NCBI RefSeq assembly: GCF_027923225.1
Contig: NZ_BSDI01000052.1
Location: 1-64,000 of the forward strand
Length of the DNA stretch: 64,000 nt
Reading direction: 5' to 3'
Origin: Phytohabitans aurantiacus
GTDB taxonomy: Bacteria > Actinomycetota > Actinomycetes > Mycobacteriales > Micromonosporaceae
Position 1 is the stretch's first letter; every line of letters starts with the position of its first letter. The notes under the pieces are model-generated. The model was not told the origin of the DNA. It made no database searches and saw nothing but the letters and a program-made list of their open reading frames with translations. A program made the translations under genes and the position numbers. Of this stretch, positions 52,473 to 60,899 are shown one piece after another.

Positions 52473-53545
52473 GATGCCACCTCCTGGTACGCGGAAAGCA
52501 ACAGCTCGTCCGGCGGACCGTCCAGGATGGATGGTGTGGCCAGGCCGTCGAGCACGACGAAGCGTAGCGTCGCGCCCCGGGCCTTCTTGTCCACGCGCAT
52601 CGTGGCGAGCAGGTCCGGCCAGGCGTCCGCCCGGTACGAGACCGGGAGCCCGAGCGCGGTCAGCACGGCGCGGTGCCGGGCGGCGGTGCCGGTGTCGAGG
52701 CGGCCGGCGAGGGCGCCCAGCGCGGCCGCGTACACGAGGCCCACCGAGACGGCGTGACCGTGCCGCCACGCGTACCCCTCGACCTTTTCGATCGCGTGCG
52801 CCAGCGTGTGCCCGTAGTTGAGGATCTCCCGCAGGCCGGATTCTCGCAGGTCGGCGGAGACGACCTGCGACTTGACCTTGATCGCGCGCTCGACAAGCTC
52901 GCGCAGCGCGGGCGTCGCGGGGTCGGCCGCCGCGGCCGGGTCGCGCTCGACCACGTCGAGGATCGCGGGGTCGGCGATGAACCCGCATTTGACCACCTCG
53001 GCCAGCCCCGCGACCAGGTCGGTCGGTGGCAGGCTGTCGAGCGTGGCCAGGTCGCAGAGCACCCCGGCGGGCGGGTGGAACGCGCCGACCAGATTCTTGC
53101 CGGCGGCGGTGTTGACCCCGGTTTTGCCGCCCACGGCGGCGTCGACCATGCCGAGCAGGCTGGTCGAGACCGGCACCCAGCGCACCCCGCGCAGCCAGCA
53201 GGCCGCGACGAAGCCGGCCAGGTCGGTGACCGCGCCGCCGCCGACACCGACGACCACGTCGGTGCGGGTGAAGCCGGCCGCGCCGAGCTGGTCCCAGCAG
53301 TGCGCGGCGACGTCCATGCTCTTGCCGGCCTCGGCGTCGGGCACGTCGACCAGCAGCGGCCGGACGCCCGCGGCGGCCAGGGTCTCGCCGACCGCGTCGG
53401 CGTGGGGCTTGAGCGGCGGCGCGTAGAGCACGGCGGCCCGGGCGGCGCCGTCGACCAGGCCGGGCAGCGTGCCCAGCAGGTCGCGGCCGACCAGGACCTC
53501 GTACGGGCGGTCGCCGCCGACCGGTATGCGCGTGGTCTCGTCCAT
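52469..53545 (-). CDS. aroB: 3-dehydroquinate synthase
   Basis: The 358-residue NAD- and zinc-dependent enzyme makes dehydroquinate from DAHP. VVGVGGGAVTDLAGFVAACW, STSLLGMVDAAVGGKTGVN, NLVGAFHPP and the metal-ligand REILNYGHTLAHAIE are clear. It is usually next to aroK; here a three-gene island and a repeat locus lie between them. Coupled to aroQ. Confidence 0.96.
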   Translation of the reverse strand: MDETTRIPVGGDRPYEVLVGRDLLGTLPGLVDGAARAAVLYAPPLKPHADAVGETLAAAGVRPLLVDVPDAEAGKSMDVAAHCWDQLGAAGFTRTDVVVGVGGGAVTDLAGFVAACWLRGVRWVPVSTSLLGMVDAAVGGKTGVNTAAGKNLVGAFHPPAGVLCDLATLDSLPPTDLVAGLAEVVKCGFIADPAILDVVERDPAAAADPATPALRELVERAIKVKSQVVSADLRESGLREILNYGHTLAHAIEKVEGYAWRHGHAVSVGLVYAAALGALAGRLDTGTAARHRAVLTALGLPVSYRADAWPDLLATMRVDKKARGATLRFVVLDGLATPSILDGPPDELLLSAYQEVAS

Positions 53546-53566
53546 CGAGCCTGAGCCTAGGGCATT

Positions 53567-53774
53567 GAGCTACCGCGACGTCCGCCGCGCGCAAGACCGC
53601 TGCTCCCGCGGCCTCGCTCACCGCGTCCCCATACCCCCACCAGCGTGATCAGGGCGTCCCTCACGTCGCTCTAACGACTTCAGGGACGCCCTGATCACGG
53701 CGGGGGGTTGTGAACCGCGAAGGGTGAGGCCGCGGGAGCGACGGTCTGGCGCACGACGGACATCGCGGTAGCTC
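53567..53774. repeat. Repeat D, locus 2 (inverted arms, repeat B nested inside)
   Basis: Left arm 53567-53620 (GAGCTACCGCGACGTCCGCC ... TGCTCCCGCGGCCTC) and right arm 53722-53774 (GAGGCCGCGGGAGCGACGG ... CATCGCGGTAGCTC) are imperfect reverse complements and match locus 1. A complete B element lies between them. It is in the divergent gap of aroB and menC-like. Confidence 0.82.
53644..53699. repeat. Repeat B, copy 5 (inside repeat D)
   Basis: CGTGATCAGGGCGTCCCTCA ... AGGGACGCCCTGATCACG, with two stem mismatches and loop CTCTAA. It lies between the arms of repeat D in a divergent intergenic gap, so it cannot be a shared terminator. Confidence 0.88.
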
Positions 53775-53806
53775 GGATTCTGCTTCTCTCTAGTAGAACT
53801 GCTGGT

Positions 53807-54913
53807 GTGGACATCACGGGATTTGAGTTGCGGCGCATCGCGATGCCGCTGGTGGCGCCGTTCCGCACGTCGTTCGGCACGGAGACGGCGCGCGACGTGC
53901 TGCTGGTGCGGGTGGTGACGCCCGAGGCGGAGGGCTGGGGCGAGTGCGTCGCGATGTCCGAGCCGGTGTATTCGTCCGAGTACGTCGACGGCGCGGCGGA
54001 GGTGATCCGGCGGTTCCTGGCTCCCCCGTTGATGGCCGCGCGCGACGTGACAGCCTCTCGCGTGGCCCCGCTGCTGGCTCCGGTGCGCGGGCATCGCATG
54101 GCCAAGGCGGCGCTGGAGGCGGCGGTGCTCGACGCCGAGCTCAGGGCCCGGGGCGAGTCGTTCGGCGCCTTTCTGGGCGCCTCGCGTGACCGGGTGCCGG
54201 CCGGGGTGTCGGTGGGCATCATGGACTCGATTCCCGAATTGCTCGACGCGGTCGACGGGTACCTGGCCGAGGGGTACCTGCGGATCAAGCTGAAGATCGA
54301 GCCGGGCTGGGACGTGGCGGCGGTCCGCGCGGTGCGGGAGCGCTTCGGCGACATCCTGCTGCAGGTCGACGCGAACGCCGCCTACACGCTCGCGGACGCC
54401 CGGACCCTGCAGAAGCTGGACGACTTCGACCTGCTCCTGATCGAGCAGCCGCTCGCCGAAGACGACATCCGGCAGCACGGCGAGCTGGCCCGGCTGATCC
54501 GCACCCCCGTCTGCCTCGATGAGTCGATCGGCTCGGTGGAGGCGGCCGCCGACGCGATCGCGCTGCGGGCCGCCCGGGTCATCAACATCAAGCCCGGCCG
54601 GGTCGGCGGGTACCTGGAGGCGCGGCGCATCCACGACCTGTGCCGGGCGAACGGGATTCCGGTGTGGTGCGGCGGGATGCTGGAGACCGGTATCGGCAGG
54701 GCCGCCAACGTGGCCCTGGCCGCGCTGCCCGGCTTCACGCTGCCGGGCGACACGTCCGCGTCCAGCCGGTACTTCGCCCGCGACGTCACGCCACCGTTCG
54801 TCCTCGACGACGGTCACCTGCGCGTGCCGGAAGCCCCCGGCATCGGGGTGGATCCGTTGCCGGACGCCCTGGCGGAGTTCACCACGTCCTCGGAGTACCT
54901 GACGCCTGCCTAG
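53807..54913 (+). CDS. menC: o-Succinylbenzoate synthase / enolase-superfamily (MenC-like)
   Basis: A 368-residue enolase-superfamily enzyme. The N-terminal capping domain (FELRRIAMPLVAPFRTSFG) is followed by a barrel with base KxK (LRIKLKIEPG), metal ligands QVDANAAY, LLIEQPL and CLDESIG, and NIKPGRVGG. This is the OSBS/N-acylamino-acid racemase subgroup. GTG 53807 is the start; TAGAACT just upstream could be a -10 for leaderless mRNA. No other men genes are nearby, so racemase activity is equally possible. Confidence 0.82.
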   Translation: MDITGFELRRIAMPLVAPFRTSFGTETARDVLLVRVVTPEAEGWGECVAMSEPVYSSEYVDGAAEVIRRFLAPPLMAARDVTASRVAPLLAPVRGHRMAKAALEAAVLDAELRARGESFGAFLGASRDRVPAGVSVGIMDSIPELLDAVDGYLAEGYLRIKLKIEPGWDVAAVRAVRERFGDILLQVDANAAYTLADARTLQKLDDFDLLLIEQPLAEDDIRQHGELARLIRTPVCLDESIGSVEAAADAIALRAARVINIKPGRVGGYLEARRIHDLCRANGIPVWCGGMLETGIGRAANVALAALPGFTLPGDTSASSRYFARDVTPPFVLDDGHLRVPEAPGIGVDPLPDALAEFTTSSEYLTPA

Positions 54914-55872
54914 GGTTTGCGGTCGGCCATCTTGGTCAGCTGGTGGGCGTAGTCGGCGACCGCCTGGCGCAGTTCGTCGGGGCGCACGACGGTGAACGGC
55001 CAGCCCAGTCCGGCCAGCATGTGCGCCATCCCGTCGAGCCGTTGGGCGCGGCAGCGCATCAGCACCCCGTCGGCCGACTCGCTCAGCTCGGCGACGCTCG
55101 CGGGCACCCGCTTGCGCGCCTGCACCATGTCGGTCTCCAGCAGCACCTCGACATCCCACGCGTACGGGACACCGGCCAGCGATCGCGTCACGTGCGCGAC
55201 CGGGTCGAAGCCGTCCGGCACCTCGAAGGTCTCGTCGCCGACGTCGACCGCGCCGATGCGGTCCAGCCGGAACGTACGGATCTCGTCGCTGCGGTGGTCG
55301 AGCCCGGTCAGGTACCAGCGGCCGGCGTGGAAGACCAGCCCGTACGGGTCCAACTCGCGCAGCGACACCCCGCCGCGCCAGGACCGGTACGTGAGCGTGA
55401 CCCGGCGGCGTTCGCGGGTGGCGGCGCCCAGCGACAGGAGTGTGGCGGTGGCTGGCCGGGCCGCCTCGGTGCGCGGCTTCATCGTGAACCCGAGCGTGTC
55501 CTGCACGGCGGCCAGGCGGTCGGCGAGCACCGACGGGAGTACCCTTTGGATCTTGGCGAGGGCGACTCCTGTTGCCGGGGCCTCGGTGGCCAGGCCCAAG
55601 TGCTCCGCGGCGACCAGGCCCAGTACGACGGCGACGGCCTCCTCGTCGGTGAGCATCAGCGGCGGCAGCTTGTACCCGGGTGCCAGCCGGTAACCGCCGT
55701 ACCGGCCGCGGTACGCGGTGACGGGAATGCCCAGGTCGGCCAGCGTGCCGGCGTACCGCCGGACGGTGCGCTCGTCGACACCGAGGCGCGCGCCGAGGTC
55801 GGCGCCGGTGAGCCGGTGGTGGGTCTGCAGGAGTTCGAGCATGCCCAGCACCCGTGACGCAGGATGTGACAC
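54910..55872 (-). CDS. HTH-WYL transcriptional regulator (YafY type)
   Basis: A 320-residue regulator. The N-terminal winged helix-turn-helix is ASRVLGMLELLQTHHRLTGADLGARLGVDERTVRRYAGTL; a WYL ligand-binding domain (about 140-215, PYGLVFHAGRWYLTGLDHRS) and WCX C-terminal part follow. GTG 55872 has AAGGAG eight bases before it and is preferred over 55881. It is divergent from the hydrolase and may control it. Its stop shares CTAG with menC. Confidence 0.88.
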   Translation of the reverse strand: MSHPASRVLGMLELLQTHHRLTGADLGARLGVDERTVRRYAGTLADLGIPVTAYRGRYGGYRLAPGYKLPPLMLTDEEAVAVVLGLVAAEHLGLATEAPATGVALAKIQRVLPSVLADRLAAVQDTLGFTMKPRTEAARPATATLLSLGAATRERRRVTLTYRSWRGGVSLRELDPYGLVFHAGRWYLTGLDHRSDEIRTFRLDRIGAVDVGDETFEVPDGFDPVAHVTRSLAGVPYAWDVEVLLETDMVQARKRVPASVAELSESADGVLMRCRAQRLDGMAHMLAGLGWPFTVVRPDELRQAVADYAHQLTKMADRKP

Positions 55873-55929
55873 AGGCCACACTCCTTAATCGGGCGGAAGC
55901 TGTCCTGATTTGATCATAACCTCGATGCC

Positions 55930-56655
55930 ATGACGACATTCGTACTGGTACCGGGGTTCTGGCTCGGGGCGTGGGCGTGGCAAGACGTGGCAACCGCACT
56001 GCGCGAAGCCGGCCACGACGTCCACCCCATCACCCTGACCGGAGTTGCCGAGCGCGCGCACCTCGCCACGCCGGAAGTGGATCTGGATACCCACACAGAC
56101 GACGTGGTACGGCTGATCGAGGAGCGGGATCTGCACGATGTGGTACTGGTCGGTCACTCAGGTGGTGGCATGCCCGTCAGCCAAGCCGCCGACCGCATCC
56201 CGGAACGGATCGCCCAAGTGGTCTATGTGGACAGTGGGCCGCTTCCTGATGGTATGTCGCAGTTTGACACCAACGAGCCGGACGAGCGCGCGCGGTTGTT
56301 GAAGGTGATCGGCGACGGCCACCTGCTTCCGCCGCCGCCGTGGGACCCGGCCGCCGACCCGGTAAACCTGGCCGGCCTCGACGAGTCGGCGCTGGCGACG
56401 CTGCGCTCCCGGGCGACCCCGCACCCGCTCCGCGCCGCGACGCAGCCGGTGCAACGCAGGCGGCACGCGAAGGTACGCAACGCGCTTATCGCATGCGTGA
56501 TCCCGCTCGACCAGGTGCGCGTGATGATCGCGCAGGGCCACCCGTTCTTCGCCGAGTTCCAGGACGGCGAGGTACGCGGCATCGCCACCGGCCACTGGCC
56601 CATGCTCAGCGAACCAGCCGCGTTGGCCGCGGTGCTCACCGAGCTGGCGGGCTAG
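55930..56655 (+). CDS. Alpha/beta hydrolase
   Basis: A 241-residue esterase-like hydrolase. FVLVPGFWLGAWAWQDVATA forms the oxyanion-hole strand; nucleophile Ser is in LVGHSGGGMPVSQA; the catalytic His is in ATGHWPMLSEP. It resembles the methylesterase/salicylate esterase group. An unusual Arg-rich segment (QPVQRRRHAKVR) replaces part of the lid. It starts 57 bases from the WYL regulator and its stop shares CTAG with aroK. Confidence 0.87.
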   Translation: MTTFVLVPGFWLGAWAWQDVATALREAGHDVHPITLTGVAERAHLATPEVDLDTHTDDVVRLIEERDLHDVVLVGHSGGGMPVSQAADRIPERIAQVVYVDSGPLPDGMSQFDTNEPDERARLLKVIGDGHLLPPPPWDPAADPVNLAGLDESALATLRSRATPHPLRAATQPVQRRRHAKVRNALIACVIPLDQVRVMIAQGHPFFAEFQDGEVRGIATGHWPMLSEPAALAAVLTELAG

Positions 56656-57155
56656 CCCTTGAGGAGGGTGCGGATCTCGGCGGCCACGTCTTCGGCCGGG
56701 CGCCCGTCCGTCGCCACCGTGTGCGTCGCGACCTCCAGGTACAGGGGGCGGCGCTGGTCCATCAGGTGTTTCAGGGTGGCGCGCGGATTGATCGCCAGCA
56801 ACGGACGCCCCGTGCCGAGCCCGACCCGCTTGACCGCGTCGGCCAGCTCCACCGACAGGAAAACCACGGTGTGACCCGCCAGCGCGGCCCGGGTCTCCTC
56901 AGCCAGGACCGCGCCGCCGCCCAGCGCCAGCACCCCGTCGAACGACGACAGGGCCGCCGCCACCGCCGCCCGCTCCAGATCCCGGAAGTGCGCCTCGCCA
57001 TCCTGCACGAAGATGTCGGAGATCGGGCGGCCGGCGGCGGTCTCGATGTCGACGTCGGTGTCGCGGAACTCCACGCCCAGCTCGGCGGCCAGCAGCTCGC
57101 CCACGGTCGTCTTTCCGGCACCCATCACGCCGACGAGCACGCAGGCAGGCCCCAT
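56652..57155 (-). CDS. aroK: Shikimate kinase
   Basis: A 167-residue P-loop kinase. LVGVMGAGKTTVGELLA, substrate-binding DTDVDIE, and LALGGGAVL, and lid RRPLYLEVA are intact. The ATG overlaps the aroC stop (ATGA). It ends convergent with the hydrolase by the shared CTAG. Confidence 0.96.
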   Translation of the reverse strand: MGPACVLVGVMGAGKTTVGELLAAELGVEFRDTDVDIETAAGRPISDIFVQDGEAHFRDLERAAVAAALSSFDGVLALGGGAVLAEETRAALAGHTVVFLSVELADAVKRVGLGTGRPLLAINPRATLKHLMDQRRPLYLEVATHTVATDGRPAEDVAAEIRTLLKG

Positions 57156-58333
57156 CAGCGGATCACCAGGTTTTCCAGGTATCCGTCGAGGTTGCGCCGG
57201 ATCTCCGCCACCGAGTCACCGCCGAACTTCTCGGTGGCCGCCTCGGCCAGTACCAGCGCGACCATGGCCTCGGCGACGACCGCGGCGGCCGGGACCGCGC
57301 AGACGTCGGAGCGCTGGTTGATGGCGGTGGCCGGCTCGCCCGTCACGACGTCCACGGTGGACAGTGCGCGGTTGAGGGATGAGATCGGCTTCATGGCCGC
57401 CTTGACCCGCAGCGGCTCGCCGGTCGTGATGCCGCCCTCCAGGCCGCCGGCCCGGTCGGTGACCCGCTTGACACCGCTCGCCGTCGGGATGATCTCGTCG
57501 TGCGCCTGTGAACCGCGCGAACGCGCCTGCAGCCACGCGTCGCCGATCTCCACGCCCTTGATGGCCTGGATCGACATCAGCGCGGTCGCGAGCCGGGCGT
57601 CGAGCTTGCGGTCCCACTGGACGTGGCTGCCCAGGCCCGGCGGCACGCCGTAGGCGAGGACCTCGACGACGCCGCCCAGCGTGTCGGCGTCTTTCTTGGC
57701 GGCGTCGACCTCGGCGACCATGCGGGCGCTCGCCTCGGGGTCGAGGCAGCGCAGCGGGTCGGCGTCGACGCGTTCGGCGTCTTCGGGGCGGGGCTGGAGG
57801 CCGGGCTTGGCGGCCACCGAGCCCAGCTCCACGACGTGCGAGACGATCTCGATGCCGAGCGCCTGCTTGAGCAGCGCCTTGGCGACCGTACCCACGGCCA
57901 CCCGCGCGGCGGTCTCGCGCGCGCTGGCCCGCTCCAGGATCGGTCGGGCGTCGGTGTGCCCGTACTTCTGCATGCCGGCCAGGTCGGCGTGGCCCGGGCG
58001 AGGCCGGGTCAGCGGGGCGTTGCGGGCCTGGCGAGCCAGCTCGTCAGGGTCGACCGGGTCGGCGGCCATCACCGTCTGCCACTTGGGCCACTCGGAGTTG
58101 CCCACGCGCACCGCCACCGGGCTGCCCAGCGTGAGGCCGTGCCGGATGCCGCCGATGATCTCGACGACGTCCTGCTCGAACGCCATGCGCGCACCGCGCC
58201 CATATCCCAGCCGGCGGCGTGCCAGCTCCCGGCCGATCTCGGCGCTCGTCACCTCGACCCCGGCGGGCACACCCTCCAGGACAGCAACCAGCGCGGGCCC
58301 ATGCGACTCACCCGCGGTCAACCAACGCAACAC
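57155..58333 (-). CDS. aroC: Chorismate synthase
   Basis: The 392-residue FMN-dependent enzyme is the last step to chorismate. It begins MLRWLTAGESHGPALVAVLE; RPRPGHADLAGMQKYGH, ERASARETAARVAVG and DRAGGLEGGITTGEP are the family signatures. It follows aroE by 13 bases. Confidence 0.97.
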   Translation of the reverse strand: MLRWLTAGESHGPALVAVLEGVPAGVEVTSAEIGRELARRRLGYGRGARMAFEQDVVEIIGGIRHGLTLGSPVAVRVGNSEWPKWQTVMAADPVDPDELARQARNAPLTRPRPGHADLAGMQKYGHTDARPILERASARETAARVAVGTVAKALLKQALGIEIVSHVVELGSVAAKPGLQPRPEDAERVDADPLRCLDPEASARMVAEVDAAKKDADTLGGVVEVLAYGVPPGLGSHVQWDRKLDARLATALMSIQAIKGVEIGDAWLQARSRGSQAHDEIIPTASGVKRVTDRAGGLEGGITTGEPLRVKAAMKPISSLNRALSTVDVVTGEPATAINQRSDVCAVPAAAVVAEAMVALVLAEAATEKFGGDSVAEIRRNLDGYLENLVIR

Positions 58334-58346
58334 GAGGAGAAGTGTC

Positions 58347-59159
58347 TCAGGCCGGCCGGCGAGCGGCGAACAGGGCCTCCCGCATCGCGGCGACCGGGGC
58401 CGCGCGCCCGGTGAACTGCTCGAACTGTCCCACCGCCTGAGCCAGCAGCAGATCGAGCCCGGAGACCACGCGGCAGCCCGCGGCGGCCGCGGCGGCGGCC
58501 AGCGGCGTCGGCCACGGGTCGTAGAGCGCGTCGAAGAAGACGGTGGCGGGCCGCCAGGCGATCACGCTGGCCAATGGGTCTGCCACACCCCGCGGCACGG
58601 TGGAGACCAGCACATCCGCCGCCGGCACCTCACCCCACGCGGCGGCTTCAAGGGGTACGCCGACAGCGGCGGCCACGGGACGCAGCTCGTCGATCGCCTC
58701 GGGGCGGCGGGCGACAACGGTCACGCCGGCGGCACCCACCTGGGCGGCGGCCGCGATCGCGGCGCGCGCCGTGCCACCGGCTCCCAGCAGCGTGAACCGC
58801 GCGCCCGCGGGTGTGCCGCCCAGCACCTCGACCATGCCCGGCACATCGGTGTTGTCACCGAACCATGAGCCGTCGTGCCGGCGTACCAGAGTATTCGCGG
58901 CACCGGTCGCGGCCGCGACCGGCGAGATCTCCGCGGCCACCGACAAGGCCACTTCCTTGAGCGGCATGGTCAGCGACAACCCGGCCCACTCCGGACCGAG
59001 CGCCGCGACGTGGTCGGCGAGCTCGACCTCCGCGCACTCCACCGCCGTGTACTCCCAGCCCGCGAGCCCCGCGGCGGCGTACCCGGCGTTGTGGATGACC
59101 GGCGAGAGCGAGTGTGCGATGGGCTTGCCGAGGACGGCGGCCCGGTGGATCTCGATCAA
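58347..59159 (-). CDS. aroE: Shikimate dehydrogenase
   Basis: A 270-residue NADPH enzyme. AAVLGKPIAHSLSPVIHNAG, SLTMPLKEVAL (catalytic Lys), GAANTLV, GDNTDVPGMVEVL and LLGAGGTARAAIAA are clear; the C-terminus has GLDLLLAQAVGQFEQFTG. Overlaps mltG by ATGA. Confidence 0.95.
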   Translation of the reverse strand: MIEIHRAAVLGKPIAHSLSPVIHNAGYAAAGLAGWEYTAVECAEVELADHVAALGPEWAGLSLTMPLKEVALSVAAEISPVAAATGAANTLVRRHDGSWFGDNTDVPGMVEVLGGTPAGARFTLLGAGGTARAAIAAAAQVGAAGVTVVARRPEAIDELRPVAAAVGVPLEAAAWGEVPAADVLVSTVPRGVADPLASVIAWRPATVFFDALYDPWPTPLAAAAAAAGCRVVSGLDLLLAQAVGQFEQFTGRAAPVAAMREALFAARRPA

Positions 59160-60352
59160 AGGACGCCGTTCTTTCGTGCTATCGCCTTGTTTGCCTCATG
59201 CTCCGCCGATGTCCTGGCGAACGCCGACTTGCCCGACTTGTCGATGGCGACGAAGTAGTAGATGTCGCCGCCGGTGGGCTTGATCGCGCCCTCCAGCGCC
59301 GCCTTGCCGGGGTTGTCGATCGGGGTGGGGATGAGGCCGCGCAGCTTGCGGTTGTACGGGTTCTTGGGGTCGTCGAGCTCGGCCACGGTCATGTTTTTGG
59401 ACGCCTTGCGCGGCTTGCCGTTGAGCTCGAACCAGTAGTTGACCGTGACATCCATTTCGAGGCAATTGCAGGGGAAGTCTTTGTAGAGCCGGTTGTACGC
59501 GACGCGCGCCACCTTGGCGAGATCTTCCGTGATGCCCGCCTCGGCCTGTGCGAGCGAGGCGACGATGAGCGCCTCGTACGGACTGATGCTGAGCGGCTGC
59601 ACAGCCTCGGCGAACTTCATGCCACCGGTCACCGTCAGGAACCGCTGCACCATCGCCCGGATGACCGTGTCAGCGGTGGCGTTGGCGTCGAACTCGTAGG
59701 TGTCCGGGAAGAGGAAGCCCTCGATCGACGGAGTGACCTTCTTGCCGTCGGTGCGCGTGAACCACCACTCCGGGATACCGAGCGCCAGCGGGTCCTTGGC
59801 CGCCTTCTCGAACTCGGCGGCCGGGATGCCGGTGTCCTTCTCCAACTCCTTGTAGGTCGCCTTCGCGGAGAGGCCCTCGGGGATGGTGTGGCCGTTGACC
59901 TGCCGGTTCTTCGGATCGAGGAGCAGGGCGAGTGCATCGGTGGCACGCATCTGCAGGCGCACCTTGTAGGTGCCGGGCTGGATGTTGGCGCTGCGCGAGT
60001 TTTCGTTGGCGGCGTTGACGAACGCCTTGGCGCTCTTGACCACGTCGGCTTGGACGAGAGTGTTGCCGATGTCGGTGGCGGTGTCGCCCTTCTTGACCTG
60101 AATTGTCACCTCGCCGGTGCCACCACCGCTGTAATCGGGGGTCGTGAAGAAGTTCTGCACGCGGTCAAAGCCATACCAGACGCCGGCTCCCAGCGCGCCG
60201 AGCAGGACCACGGACATCAGCAGCGCGACGATGCTCTTACCGGCACCTCCGCCTTTGCCCTTCTTGCGGTCGCTTGCCCGCCGGCGGCCCCGCCGATGTC
60301 GGCCTTTATCGCCGGGATCATCGAACGCGAGCTCAAGCTCGTCGATCATCAC
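59156..60352 (-). CDS. mltG: Endolytic murein transglycosylase MltG
   Basis: A 398-residue YceG-family membrane enzyme cutting nascent glycan strands. A basic cytoplasmic tail (HRRGRRRASDRKKGKGG) precedes one membrane helix (about 40-62), a LysM-like region, and the catalytic domain with the Glu in SLAQAEAGITEDLAKVARV and NPYNRKLRGLIPTPIDNPGK. It is in the conserved ruvX-mltG-aroE order. The ATG overlaps the ruvX stop. Confidence 0.95.
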   Translation of the reverse strand: MMIDELELAFDDPGDKGRHRRGRRRASDRKKGKGGGAGKSIVALLMSVVLLGALGAGVWYGFDRVQNFFTTPDYSGGGTGEVTIQVKKGDTATDIGNTLVQADVVKSAKAFVNAANENSRSANIQPGTYKVRLQMRATDALALLLDPKNRQVNGHTIPEGLSAKATYKELEKDTGIPAAEFEKAAKDPLALGIPEWWFTRTDGKKVTPSIEGFLFPDTYEFDANATADTVIRAMVQRFLTVTGGMKFAEAVQPLSISPYEALIVASLAQAEAGITEDLAKVARVAYNRLYKDFPCNCLEMDVTVNYWFELNGKPRKASKNMTVAELDDPKNPYNRKLRGLIPTPIDNPGKAALEGAIKPTGGDIYYFVAIDKSGKSAFARTSAEHEANKAIARKNGVL

Positions 60353-60807
60353 GTACGCCTCCGCTGCGCGTCTAGCCAGCCCTGCAGGATCTCTACGGCG
60401 GCAGCCTGATCGACGACCGCGCGCTGGCGCTTACCCCGCACGCCACGTTCGGCCAGCCTACGGGTTGCCGCAACCGTCGACATCCTCTCGTCGTACAGCC
60501 TCACAGGAACCGGACTGATCACTCTCGCAAGCCGGTCCGCATAGGCCCTGACCTGCACCGCAGCGGGCCCGTCCCGCCCGGCGAGGGTCACCGGCAAGCC
60601 GACGACGACCTCTACGCTTTGATACGCGTCTACGAGTTGTGCAAGTTCAACGATATCGGAAGCCTGAGCATCAATATCTACATTCGGGTCGCGGCGGAGC
60701 GTGACGACGGGCGTCGCGAGGATGCCGTCCGGGTCACTGACGGCCACTCCGACGCGTACCTGACCGACGTCCACGCCGATACGGACACCACGCACAAACT
60801 CCGCCAT
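60349..60807 (-). CDS. ruvX: Holliday junction resolvase-like YqgF/RuvX
   Basis: A 152-residue RNase H-fold nuclease. RIGVDVGQVRVGVAVSDPDG, VVVGLPVTLAGRDGPAA and YDERMSTVAATRRL are the three conserved blocks; the last contains the acidic catalytic residues. Involved in 16S rRNA maturation or recombination. A repeat B lies just upstream. Confidence 0.94.
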   Translation of the reverse strand: MAEFVRGVRIGVDVGQVRVGVAVSDPDGILATPVVTLRRDPNVDIDAQASDIVELAQLVDAYQSVEVVVGLPVTLAGRDGPAAVQVRAYADRLARVISPVPVRLYDERMSTVAATRRLAERGVRGKRQRAVVDQAAAVEILQGWLDAQRRRT

Positions 60808-60828
60808 ACCCTGCCTTCCAGGTTTTAT

Positions 60829-60880
60829 TGATCAGGGCGTCCCTCAAGTCGCTCTAGCAACTTGAGGGACGCCCTGATCA
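60829..60880. repeat. Repeat B, copy 6
   Basis: TGATCAGGGCGTCCCTCAAG ... CTTGAGGGACGCCCTGATCA, one of the most regular B elements, between ruvX and alaS. Confidence 0.88.
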
Positions 60881-60899
60881 CGAAGAGGCTTGACTCCGG

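Noticed and set aside
60829..60880. Family B hairpins as ordinary terminators.
   Set aside because: They lack T runs and occur in divergent and operon-internal gaps; termination may be a side effect at some sites only.
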